Shown here one piece after another: positions 52,436-60,755 of a DNA stretch of 64,000 nt (its first letter is position 1; every line of letters starts with the position of its first letter). The DNA is taken from NCBI GenBank assembly GCA_964539805.1, contig CAZIKN010000003.1, positions 51,463 to 115,462 of the forward strand. The letters are read 5' to 3'. Origin of the DNA: M3007 sp964539805. Lineage in GTDB: Bacteria > Bacteroidota > Bacteroidia > Chitinophagales > Saprospiraceae. Below the pieces are notes generated by a model, which saw only the letters and a list, made by a program, of their open reading frames with translations, did no database searches and had not been told where the DNA came from. The translations under genes and the position numbers were made by a program.

Positions 52436-53530
52436 TCAAAAAGGTGCCGTAATATTCAGCCAGGGGAACCCTCCTCTATAAGTGCCGAACAAGCCCCCAA
52501 AACCATAGTCAATAGCAATGTATCTGCCAACCCATCGCCCACCGATCGAACAAATCAGGCTTAAAGATCCCTCGATCGTAACAAGATAGTTTTCGGTGAT
52601 AAGATAAGATTTTCGCCCAAAGCGATCCATGGCGCTAAACGACAGGATAGGTGTTTTAAACCATTGACCATCATTGAGACCATGACCCAAACTAATGGTG
52701 AGGTTCTGATCAGTAGAACCATATGTTAGTGCTCCGTAAGTGGCTGTGATGCCATTGGATTCGCTAGCATCTTCCCCAAAGGCATTCAGATAAACGACAG
52801 ATACGGCTCCATGCCATTTACTTCTGCCGAGTGGAAAAGAAATCTTGGGCATGATACTAATGGGGAAGATCCCTTCCCCAAACAAGAACAGGGGTACCGT
52901 GCCAAAGCCAAAAGAGTAGCGGTTGGAAAGTCCATAATTGACTTGGTTCAACATGATCCATGTGTTGGAGTAATAACCCTCACCTTCTTTCAGTCCGTAA
53001 GCGCTGCTACCCAAAAAATAACGTGTAGCATGGGGATTGGCTGACCAGTACTTGTCCCCTACCCTCCGGGGTAAGGCTTTTAGCGACATACGTTCTATTC
53101 TTTCATAGGGGATACTGATGGCACCAATGTCAAAGGCTCGGAAAACGCAATAATTTTCCTCTTTTTTGAGGATCTTGCCGTAATAATCATTTCCGTCAAG
53201 TGTTTCAACGTGCCATGTTTGGGTGGTATCTATGTCTTCCGAAACCATGGATATTTCCACTTTGGCCAAAGATTTATTTTCCGAATACCAAAACTCTTGC
53301 GCGCCGCTGCGGTACCTGATTCTTTTTAGATCAGCCATTTTAACTTCGTAGAAGGGTCCGTATTTTTCGCCGCACCGGTGGTAACGGAAGCCTTTTTCCA
53401 CAACCTTCAAGTCATTTACAACAGCAGTTGTCCCATCAACAAAAAACAAACTGTCGCATCGCTTATAGGACTGACCCCATACGAATATTGAACAGAGGAA
53501 AAAAAACAAGAAGAATAACGAATATTTCAT
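52436..53530 (-). CDS. Exported beta-rich protein, paralogue 1
   Basis: 364 residues with signal peptide MKYSLFFLFFFLCSIFVWGQ. The N-terminal 160 residues resemble a small beta domain with CDSLFFVDGTTAVVNDLKVV and LDGNDYYGKILKKEENYCVFRA. From NPHATRYFLGSSAYGLKEGEGYYSNTW on, the protein has the alternating-strand pattern of an outer-membrane barrel and ends in ITAPF with a terminal phenylalanine. About half of its residues match the adjacent gene (53572-54684), so the two arose by tandem duplication. Function unknown. Confidence 0.75.
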   Translation of the reverse strand: MKYSLFFLFFFLCSIFVWGQSYKRCDSLFFVDGTTAVVNDLKVVEKGFRYHRCGEKYGPFYEVKMADLKRIRYRSGAQEFWYSENKSLAKVEISMVSEDIDTTQTWHVETLDGNDYYGKILKKEENYCVFRAFDIGAISIPYERIERMSLKALPRRVGDKYWSANPHATRYFLGSSAYGLKEGEGYYSNTWIMLNQVNYGLSNRYSFGFGTVPLFLFGEGIFPISIMPKISFPLGRSKWHGAVSVVYLNAFGEDASESNGITATYGALTYGSTDQNLTISLGHGLNDGQWFKTPILSFSAMDRFGRKSYLITENYLVTIEGSLSLICSIGGRWVGRYIAIDYGFGGLFGTYRGGFPWLNITAPF

Positions 53531-53571
53531 AGTGCGATCATTTTAATGTGTGTTAGGAACATTTTTAGTTT

Positions 53572-54684
53572 TTACCCCCCAAAAGGCGCCGTAATGCTCA
53601 GCCAAGGAATACCGATATAACTCGCCCCCTCTGAATTGAAGATAAAGGGCCGCACCAGGGCGTAGTCAATCGCGATGCGCCTGCCGACCCATCGTCCGCC
53701 CGCAGAAAGGATCAAGGTTGGGGAGTCATCGCCAGGCAAAAGATAATTTTCGGTGATAAAATAGCCGTTCCGCCCCACTCGATACATGCCGCTTAATGAT
53801 GCCGTAGGGTTTTTGGCCCACGCTCCATCAAAAAAACCGTATCCAAAACTGAAGGTGGTATTCCGATCTGTGGAGCCATAAGTGAGAGAGCCATAAGTGA
53901 CGCCAAGACCACTGAAATCTCCAATATCACTCCCCAGAACATTCATATAGAGTGCGCCTGCTGCGCCGTTCCATTTGTCATTGCCAAGCGGGAAAGAAAC
54001 CTTTGGTGTCACCCAAAAGGGGAAGATGCTCGCCCCAAACAAGAAGAGGGGAATGGTGCCCGCCCCAATGGTCAAATGATCGGAGAAACCATAACTGACC
54101 TGATTGTAAAATATCCATGTATTAGTGTAGTAGCCTTCCCCCTTTTTCAAGCCGTAGCCATTGGTGCCAAAAAAATAACGTGTCGCATGGGGATTGTCAA
54201 ACCAGTACTTATTGCCTACCTTTCTGGGAATAACTTTCTGCGACATGCGTTTTATTTTGCCATAAGACAGATTGATCTCGCCGAGTTCCATACTTCGAAA
54301 AACAAAAAAACGCGACTCTTTTCGCAGGATTTTACCGAAATACTCGTTGCCGTCAAACATTTCGACATGCATGGTTTGGCTGGTATCAAGCGCTTCCGGC
54401 ACAATGGAAATGTTCACCTTTACAGGGCTATCGCCTTTTGAGAATTCCGTCTTCGAGCCATCGTAATACGAAATTCTTTTAACGTCCGAAAATTTGACTT
54501 CATAAAGCAGCCCGTATTTTTCGTTACAAAGGCGATACTGGAGACCGTCTTTCGCCTTCTTTACCTCATCAACAAACGCCATCGAGCCATCGGTGAAGAA
54601 CAGGCTGTCGCATTCGCTATTATCCTGGCTCCAGCTGAGAACTGGAAAGAGGCTTAATAACAGGAATAAAAACAATTTTTTCAT
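53572..54684 (-). CDS. Exported beta-rich protein, paralogue 2
   Basis: 370 residues with signal peptide MKKLFLFLLLSLFPVLSWSQ. It shares the plan and many blocks with its neighbour: CDSLFFTDGSMAFVDEV, FDGNEYFGKILRKES, NPHATRYFFGTNGYGLKKGEGYYTNTW, YGSLTYGSTDRN and GGRWVGRRIAIDY. The same putative outer-membrane barrel closes at WLSITAPFGG. It lies 41 bp upstream of paralogue 1. Function unknown. Confidence 0.75.
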   Translation of the reverse strand: MKKLFLFLLLSLFPVLSWSQDNSECDSLFFTDGSMAFVDEVKKAKDGLQYRLCNEKYGLLYEVKFSDVKRISYYDGSKTEFSKGDSPVKVNISIVPEALDTSQTMHVEMFDGNEYFGKILRKESRFFVFRSMELGEINLSYGKIKRMSQKVIPRKVGNKYWFDNPHATRYFFGTNGYGLKKGEGYYTNTWIFYNQVSYGFSDHLTIGAGTIPLFLFGASIFPFWVTPKVSFPLGNDKWNGAAGALYMNVLGSDIGDFSGLGVTYGSLTYGSTDRNTTFSFGYGFFDGAWAKNPTASLSGMYRVGRNGYFITENYLLPGDDSPTLILSAGGRWVGRRIAIDYALVRPFIFNSEGASYIGIPWLSITAPFGG

Positions 54685-54722
54685 AGTAATACAATTTTAA
54701 TGTGTTAGAAATATTCAGACCA

Positions 54723-55034
54723 TTAATACATTCTTTTATAGGCCGACGGTGCTTCCAGATAAAACTCCTCAAAAGCACGGGTAAAATAGCTCGGGCTGCT
54801 AAATCCCACCATATATGCGATTTCTGCAATGCTGCGGCCAGGACGCTCAGCAAGCAGGGCTGCGGCACGTTGGACGCGGGCATAGCGGATATACTCGGTG
54901 GCGGACATACCAGTGCACTGCTTTAACTTTCGGTGCAGATCCGTGCGGCTCATCCCGATGGAGCGCAGCAGTGTTCCCACACATAAATTGGCATCGCTCA
55001 TGTGTTTTTCAATTTGCACATTGATGATTTCCAT
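54723..55034 (-). CDS. Stand-alone AraC-type DNA-binding protein
   Basis: 103 residues, almost entirely a double helix-turn-helix: VGTLLRSIGMSRTDLHRKLKQCTGMSATEYIRYARV and SIAEIAYMVGFSSPSYFTRAFEEFYLEAPSAYKRM. In Bacteroidota this domain usually ends a hybrid two-component sensor, but here no sensor or effector domain precedes it. I use ATG 55034 (MEIINVQIEKHM); ATG 55067 would add 11 residues. It is 38 bp upstream of the paralogue pair and reads the same way, so it may regulate or belong to that operon. Confidence 0.82.
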   Translation of the reverse strand: MEIINVQIEKHMSDANLCVGTLLRSIGMSRTDLHRKLKQCTGMSATEYIRYARVQRAAALLAERPGRSIAEIAYMVGFSSPSYFTRAFEEFYLEAPSAYKRMY

Positions 55035-55284
55035 GAGAGGACAACACGAAAGGGGGGCATTTTGCATGATTCAGAATAGATTTTAATGATGAACTTCATA
55101 AATCAAAATTGGAGTTGTAGCATCTTAAAAAAAATGATCTGAGACATATTAGCAAGTGATTTAGCATGGATACAAGCCGCTCCCACCGCAAAAATTCTGA
55201 TGCGGATCATTATCCTTGTTGATGCCCATTATGTTTGAAGGAAATTGAATGGGTGAGTTTTGCATCAGTTTAAACACGTTTATC
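55035..55284. other. Intergenic region with repeat remnant
   Basis: About 250 bp between divergent genes. At 55176-55203 GCCGCTCCCACCGCAA and the following bases through CTGATG match the terminal inverted repeat of the 16759-16920 element. A TATGTTTG -7 box at 55230-55237 could serve the ThiL-like gene. Confidence 0.55.
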
Positions 55285-56355
55285 ATGCCCTCACACGACA
55301 CGACATATCAATTGCTCGAAAACAGGCAGCTCCAGCAAATTGGCAAAAAATTTAGCCGATCCCCATCGCAAATCAACCAGTTTTTGGAAAGCGATGCCGA
55401 GCTGCTCCGGTTGCCTGATGGCAGCATTTTGGCTGCTACCACTGATTGTATTGCTGAAGAGATTGCCACAGGGCTTTACCGCGATCCTGCGCACATTGGG
55501 TGGATGACGGTGGTGGTCAATCTTTCGGATCTGGCGGCGGTGGGCGCTACCCCCTTGGGGCTTTTGCTGTCAGAAAGCCTGCCCGCTGATTTCCCGGACG
55601 AAAAACTCCAGGCCCTTCAAGGAGGGGTAGCCGATGCCTGCGCCGCAACGGGCACTTTTGTCCTTGGTGGCGACACCAACCTGTCGGGCGCCTGGCAAAT
55701 GGGTGGTACGGCCTTCGGCCTGATTCCCGCCAATGAACCCGTTATTTCCCGAAAAGGCGCCCAAGCGGGTGATGCCCTGTTTTGCTCCGGACCGATGGGA
55801 TTAGGCAGTGCTTATGCTTTTGAAATGTTGCTGTCGGCGGAGGGGCAAGCAGTGGTGCCATACCGCCCGATGCCCCGTTTGGCCGAAGGGAAATGGGTGC
55901 GCCAGTTTGGCAGCGCTTGCATTGACACCAGCGATGGCTTTTTGCACGCACTTTGCAACTTACTGGAAGTCAATGATGTAGGCTTTAATATTGACATACC
56001 TTTTAGCCAAATGGCTCACCCGGAAGTGCTGCGTCTCCACAAGACCAAACAATTGCCCGTCTGGATTTTTCTGGCCGGGCCGCACGGCGAATTTGAACTG
56101 CTGTTCACCATTCCCCAAAACAAGGAACAAAGTTTCCTTACAGAAGCAAACAAGATGGGTTGGAACCCACTTCGTGTAGGTACTTGTACCCGGGAGAAAG
56201 GCTGTGCCATACGGACGATGGAGGGCACTTATCAACCATTACGCCCCTGCCAGATCGCCAATGCTTATGTCGAATCCGAAGGTAACCCCAAGGAATTTCT
56301 TTCACAACTATTAAAATTTGAAACACAATGGCAAATACAAAAAATGAACGGGTAA
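55285..56355 (+). CDS. ThiL-like kinase (AIR synthase-related)
   Basis: 356-residue ATP-binding protein of the ThiL/PurM superfamily, by similarity a thiamine-monophosphate kinase. Motifs are ILAATTDCIAEE, HIGWMTVVVNLSDLAAVGATPLG (the ThiL SDLAAxGA block), VLGGDTNLSG and DTSDGFLHALCNL. ATG 55285 is preferred because a -7 box ends at 55237 and the ATG at 55249 would leave almost no leader. It is the first of four tightly packed genes (AOS enzyme, lipid kinase, UbiA) not normally seen with thiL, so its substrate may be different from thiamine phosphate. Confidence 0.8.
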   Translation: MPSHDTTYQLLENRQLQQIGKKFSRSPSQINQFLESDAELLRLPDGSILAATTDCIAEEIATGLYRDPAHIGWMTVVVNLSDLAAVGATPLGLLLSESLPADFPDEKLQALQGGVADACAATGTFVLGGDTNLSGAWQMGGTAFGLIPANEPVISRKGAQAGDALFCSGPMGLGSAYAFEMLLSAEGQAVVPYRPMPRLAEGKWVRQFGSACIDTSDGFLHALCNLLEVNDVGFNIDIPFSQMAHPEVLRLHKTKQLPVWIFLAGPHGEFELLFTIPQNKEQSFLTEANKMGWNPLRVGTCTREKGCAIRTMEGTYQPLRPCQIANAYVESEGNPKEFLSQLLKFETQWQIQKMNG

Positions 56356-57614
56356 GCGACGAAACCCCCAACCTCCACACTTTTATTAGCGCCAATAAAA
56401 CCATGAAAAACAGGGAATTTGTGCCCATGTTTTCGCGGTTTCTTACACAGCTGAAAGAGCAGCACATCTATACGTACTGCCGGAGGGTAGAATCGCCACA
56501 AAGCCGAGAGGTGATAATTTGGGACGCGGAAACAAGCCAAAACCGCAAAATGCTGATGTTTGCCTCAAACAACTACTTAGGTATGGCGAACAGCCCTTAT
56601 GTCAAGGAGAAGGTGAAGGCGGCTATTGACCAATATGGGGTCGGCCTTGGCGGCCCGCCCCTGCTGAACGGCTACACCAAACTAATGGTAGAATTGGAGG
56701 AGCGCCTTGCCCACCTGAAGCACCAGGAAGCAGCCATGGTGTTTTCCAGCGGTTATGCCGCCAATGTGGGAATGATGATAGCCCTGACCCAGGCCAACGA
56801 CCATGTTTTGTATGACGAACTGAGCCATGCCTCGTTCTTTGACGGGATGCGTATGTCGCAGGTGCCCTCCACCAAATTTGAGCACAACGACCTTGTTGAT
56901 TTGGAAAACAAGCTTGCCCAACTATCCCAAACGACCAATGACAGCCTTTTCGTAGGTATAGAAGGGGTGTATTCCATGGACGGCGACCTTGCGCCTTTGG
57001 ACAAAATCATACCGCTTTTAAAAAAATATAAGGCTTTTTGTATGCTTGACGATGCACACGGAACAGGGGTCTTGGGCAAAACGGGCAGCGGAACGGCTGA
57101 GCATTTTGGCGTGGAGCGGCAGATTGATCTTTCTATGGGTACCTTTAGCAAATCTTTTGCGATGACGGGCGGCTTTTTGGCCGGTCCGAAAGACCTGATT
57201 GACTATCTGCGCTTTTTTGCCCGCTCGTACATGTTTTCGGCGGCGCTTCCCCCGGCAGTGCTGGCAGCGGTATTGGCCGGGATTGATGTGGTGGAGCAAC
57301 AACCCGAACTGCGCGAACGCCTGCTTGACAATGCCCGTTACGCGATACAAAAGCTCCAATCTTTTGGGGTGATTTCAAAACCAGAAGCGGCCATCGTTGC
57401 CTTGAAAGTGCCAGATTGGATGGATGTGCGCAAGGCCAACCACTTCATACATGAACGCGGTATTTTCCTCAACGCCATTGAATACCCGGCGGTGCCAGAG
57501 GGTCAGGAGCGGTTTCGGATCAGCGTCACAACGGAACACAGCAAACAGGACATTGACCGATTGGCAGAGGTCATTGAACAATGCTGGCAATCGCCAGATA
57601 TGAAAATTGCTTAG
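56328..57614 (+). CDS. Alpha-oxoamine synthase (PLP-dependent)
   Basis: 428 residues of the family containing serine palmitoyltransferase, 2-amino-3-ketobutyrate CoA ligase and 8-amino-7-oxononanoate synthase. It condenses an amino acid with an acyl-CoA. Motifs: LMFASNNYLGMA, GVGLGGPPLLNGYTKLM, DELSHASFFDG, MLDDAHGTGVLG, and the PLP lysine in MGTFSKSFAMTGG. The N-terminus overlaps the previous gene by 28 bp if ATG 56328 is used; ATG 56403 would remove the overlap. The neighbouring lipid kinase and UbiA favour a lipid (sphinganine- or sulfonolipid-type) base as product over biotin. Confidence 0.85.
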   Translation: MANTKNERVSDETPNLHTFISANKTMKNREFVPMFSRFLTQLKEQHIYTYCRRVESPQSREVIIWDAETSQNRKMLMFASNNYLGMANSPYVKEKVKAAIDQYGVGLGGPPLLNGYTKLMVELEERLAHLKHQEAAMVFSSGYAANVGMMIALTQANDHVLYDELSHASFFDGMRMSQVPSTKFEHNDLVDLENKLAQLSQTTNDSLFVGIEGVYSMDGDLAPLDKIIPLLKKYKAFCMLDDAHGTGVLGKTGSGTAEHFGVERQIDLSMGTFSKSFAMTGGFLAGPKDLIDYLRFFARSYMFSAALPPAVLAAVLAGIDVVEQQPELRERLLDNARYAIQKLQSFGVISKPEAAIVALKVPDWMDVRKANHFIHERGIFLNAIEYPAVPEGQERFRISVTTEHSKQDIDRLAEVIEQCWQSPDMKIA

Positions 57615-57617
57615 TCC

Positions 57618-58556
57618 ATGCCCACAAAATGTGCTCTTTTTGCCAACCTTGGCGCCAACGGTGGCCGCGCAACCAAACGCTGGGCCAATATTGCCCAAGA
57701 AGTCGAAAATATGCTGCCTCAGGGTTCGCGCCTGGCCACTTTTTATCCACCGGCCGACATTGAACCATTGGTTAAAACAGCACTGGCTGATGGTTTTCGC
57801 TGTTTTGTTTCGGCAGGGGGCGACGGCAGCGCAAATTTTTTGCTCCAATTGCTGATGCGGGAAACGGGGGAAAATGCCCGGCATCTGTGGTTGGGAGGCA
57901 TTGGCTTGGGCTCCAGTAATGATTTTATCAAACCGAAGGTCCATTTTATCCATAGCCTTCCGACAAGACTGAATTGGGAAAATGCAATGCCCGTGGATAT
58001 CGGAAAAGCCGAATGGTTGGATGCCGGGGGGAAATGGCAAACGCGTTATTTCATCGCCAATGCAAGCCTCGGCGTGACCGCAGAGGCCAACTGGCGGTTC
58101 AACAAAGGCGATTTGTTTATTCGTTTTTTTAAAAACCGCTGGACGGAGTTAGCCATCATATACACAGCGGTTAGAACGATTTGGGCCTTCCGTAATTTTC
58201 CTGCTCAGTTGGTTTGGGAAGAAAAAACATATCAAACAAAACTTTCCAATTTGGCTGTCTTGAAAAGTCCCTTTGTTTCCGGTAGTTTTCGTTTTGACGA
58301 TCCTGTGCAACGCGACGATGGATTATTGGGCGTGGATATATGCTTGAACATGAGCAAATTGGAATTGCTTGGCACCTTAGCCGGATTGGCAAAAGGCCGG
58401 TTCAGGGGCCGGCCCAAAACCATGGTTTTCTCCACCAATCAACTGCATATCCAAACAGATAAGCCTGTCGCTTTGGAGATGGACGGCGAAGTATATCAAG
58501 CCTCCGAGGTTCATTTCTCGGTCATCCCGAAGGCCTTGAACTTGTTGGGGTTGTGA
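57618..58556 (+). CDS. Diacylglycerol/sphingosine kinase-family lipid kinase
   Basis: 312-residue protein of the DAGK catalytic family, which phosphorylates a lipid hydroxyl. The signature GGDGS is at residues 67-71 (VSAGGDGSANFLLQLL), and GGIGLGSSNDFIKP follows. The start is 3 bp after the stop of the oxoamine synthase. Some family members phosphorylate long-chain bases, which would fit the preceding gene. Confidence 0.85.
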   Translation: MPTKCALFANLGANGGRATKRWANIAQEVENMLPQGSRLATFYPPADIEPLVKTALADGFRCFVSAGGDGSANFLLQLLMRETGENARHLWLGGIGLGSSNDFIKPKVHFIHSLPTRLNWENAMPVDIGKAEWLDAGGKWQTRYFIANASLGVTAEANWRFNKGDLFIRFFKNRWTELAIIYTAVRTIWAFRNFPAQLVWEEKTYQTKLSNLAVLKSPFVSGSFRFDDPVQRDDGLLGVDICLNMSKLELLGTLAGLAKGRFRGRPKTMVFSTNQLHIQTDKPVALEMDGEVYQASEVHFSVIPKALNLLGL

Positions 58557-58578
58557 CTTTTTTTAAAAACGTTTTGTT

Positions 58579-59541
58579 ATGGCGAGTACATTTTATCCGA
58601 TTTATTCGTGGCGTTTTTGGCGGGCCTATTTTGTCCAAATGCGCCCCTATCTGCTTTTTGTATCGGGGGCGGCGGGTTTGGTGGGCATTGCCGCCGCGCC
58701 GGTCGAGCGCTTACCCGGTTTTTGGGTTTGGCTCGGCTTTTTGCCTTTGTTTTTTGGCTACGGTTTTGGGCAGGCCCTTACCGATTGCTTCCAGGTAGAT
58801 ACCGACCGGATTTCGGCACCATATCGGCCTTTGTCGCGGGGTGTTGTTTCGGCCAAAAATGTGGGTACCGTTAGTCTTTTGGGCCTGGTTTTGGGGGTAG
58901 GCCTCCTTGTTTTCCTGAATCCCTGGAATTTGTTGCCCGGGGCAATGGCCATTTTGGGGCTGGCAACTTATACTTTTTTTAAACGGCACTACTGGTTCGC
59001 TGGTCCACCCTGGAACGGGTGGATTGTGGCCCTATTGCCGCTCATGGGTTATTTTTCGATGCTGCAAACTGATTTTCCGAAGTCTGTCACGGGGGCTTTA
59101 CCAGTAGTAGCCCTTAGTTTTTTTGCTTATATGAACTTTGTATTGATGGGCTACTTGAAGGACATCAGTGCCGACCGCTCAACGGGTTACCGCACCTTCC
59201 CGGTAGTTTTTGGCTGGGATGCCACGGTATGGGTTGGCGATGTGCTGGTCATTGTGGGCGGCAGTTTAGCGGCATTTTTGGCATTTTCAGGGGCTTGGGC
59301 AAAAATTATATGGGGTATTGCCAGCGCCATTGCCATTTCCGGGCAGGTATTCGCCCACATTACCCGCAACAAAACCGAAGCCAATGCCGCTTTCCCAATT
59401 ACCGCCACGGTACGGGCATTTATTTTGTGGCACTTGGCCGTCGTACTGCGATACCGCGAGGATTGGTGGGTGGCGCTGTTGGTTTTTTATCTGTGTTTTG
59501 AATGGGCATTGTGGCGGAGGCCGGAGCGGGGACAGATTTGA
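58579..59541 (+). CDS. UbiA-family prenyltransferase
   Basis: Integral membrane prenyltransferase of 320 residues with about nine helices. The first aspartate-rich site is ALTDCFQVDTDRISAPYRPLSRGVV and the second is YLKDISADRSTGYRTFPVVFG. Both are needed for Mg-prenyl-diphosphate binding. No menaquinone or haem partner gene is near, so its acceptor may be made by the preceding three genes. It is 22 bp downstream of the lipid kinase and ends the run. Confidence 0.88.
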   Translation: MASTFYPIYSWRFWRAYFVQMRPYLLFVSGAAGLVGIAAAPVERLPGFWVWLGFLPLFFGYGFGQALTDCFQVDTDRISAPYRPLSRGVVSAKNVGTVSLLGLVLGVGLLVFLNPWNLLPGAMAILGLATYTFFKRHYWFAGPPWNGWIVALLPLMGYFSMLQTDFPKSVTGALPVVALSFFAYMNFVLMGYLKDISADRSTGYRTFPVVFGWDATVWVGDVLVIVGGSLAAFLAFSGAWAKIIWGIASAIAISGQVFAHITRNKTEANAAFPITATVRAFILWHLAVVLRYREDWWVALLVFYLCFEWALWRRPERGQI

Positions 59542-59576
59542 TGAATGATGAGTAATCGGTATGTGGCAGCGCTACC

Positions 59577-60713
59577 CTATTCCTCTGTGTTTTTCATTTT
59601 CATCAGGAGCGTGTAGGCATTACGGGTCACGATATTTTTGGACTTCAACATTTCACTTTTGCTACCAATCAATGCCGTATATCCATTTTCCGAGGCACCC
59701 GTTTCCACTTCTATCATTTCAAAAGTGAGGTCGTCAAGCGCCTCAAAGACGTAGTGTTTTTGTGCATAAAGCACTATGGACGCATTCGGCACGGATAAAG
59801 CATGCAGTTGTGTGGTTTCTATTTCAGCACTCATGAACATACCAGGCAAAAGGCCATCAGGTGCTTTGTCAAAGTGGCAATAAAGGTTTGCCGTGCGATC
59901 ATCCCCCACATGTTGACCCATTAGAACAATCTTTGCCAGATACTTCTTGGCGGGATCGGCATTGGTGTAAGCCACAAGCTTCTGGCCGACGCGTAAGGAG
60001 GCCAAATCTTTTTCAAACACACTGATATTCAAATAAATATCATCGGCGTTGACTAATTCAAACAACACGTCCGTTGGCGACACAAATTTCCCGATATTCG
60101 CTTTCACCTCGGAAACAAATCCATTGATAGGAGAATAAATCTGAATGCTTTTGGAAATATTGTCGGCGGTCAGGTGGTCAGGATCCAAGCCAATGAGGCG
60201 CAGTTTTTCAGATAGGGCTTTTAAGGCAATTTTTTGTACCTGATACTCTGACCGGGCCATCTGCAAGGCTTTGTCACTAACTGATTTATCCTGATTCAGG
60301 GCTTCCTGTCGGGATAAATCAGTACTCAGATAGGATAATCGGGCATTAGTGGTCAAGTATTCTTGTTGCAAGTTGATATATTGAGGGTCTTCTATGCTTG
60401 CCAGCAGCTCGCCGCGATGCACTCGCATGCCCGGAAGCAGTTTGGTGTGTTTCAGGTATCCTCCCAGTGGTATGCTGATGGATATTTTATTTTGTGGTGG
60501 CGCCTCTACAAAACCATTGGCCTTCAATATATTGCCCAAAACGCGCATTTCGGCTTTTCCAATTTCAAGTTGGGCATTTTTTAGTTGTTCCGCTGTCAGG
60601 CTTATCTTTGATGAAGTTTCTTCTGTGCTTAGGACAGCCTTGGTGTCTGGCGCAACGGTGTTGTTGCAAGCGGCCAGAAAGGATAACATTATGATGATGG
60701 ATGGATATTTCAT
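59577..60713 (-). CDS. RND efflux periplasmic adaptor lipoprotein (CusB/CzcB-like)
   Basis: 378-residue membrane-fusion protein linking the RND pump to the outer membrane. The lipobox is LAAC near residue 16 (IIIMLSFLAACNN). The barrel-sandwich halves are GGYLKHTKLLPGMRVHRGELLASIEDP and IYSPINGFVSEVKANIGKFVSPTDVLFEL, joined by a coiled-coil hairpin (QQEYLTTNARLSYLS to LKALSEKLR). It lies 42 bp downstream of the pump gene in the same operon. Confidence 0.92.
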   Translation of the reverse strand: MKYPSIIIMLSFLAACNNTVAPDTKAVLSTEETSSKISLTAEQLKNAQLEIGKAEMRVLGNILKANGFVEAPPQNKISISIPLGGYLKHTKLLPGMRVHRGELLASIEDPQYINLQQEYLTTNARLSYLSTDLSRQEALNQDKSVSDKALQMARSEYQVQKIALKALSEKLRLIGLDPDHLTADNISKSIQIYSPINGFVSEVKANIGKFVSPTDVLFELVNADDIYLNISVFEKDLASLRVGQKLVAYTNADPAKKYLAKIVLMGQHVGDDRTANLYCHFDKAPDGLLPGMFMSAEIETTQLHALSVPNASIVLYAQKHYVFEALDDLTFEMIEVETGASENGYTALIGSKSEMLKSKNIVTRNAYTLLMKMKNTEE

Positions 60714-60755
60714 GTTAAAAAAATTTTACTTGTTAAATTGCCTTGATGATGGGGC

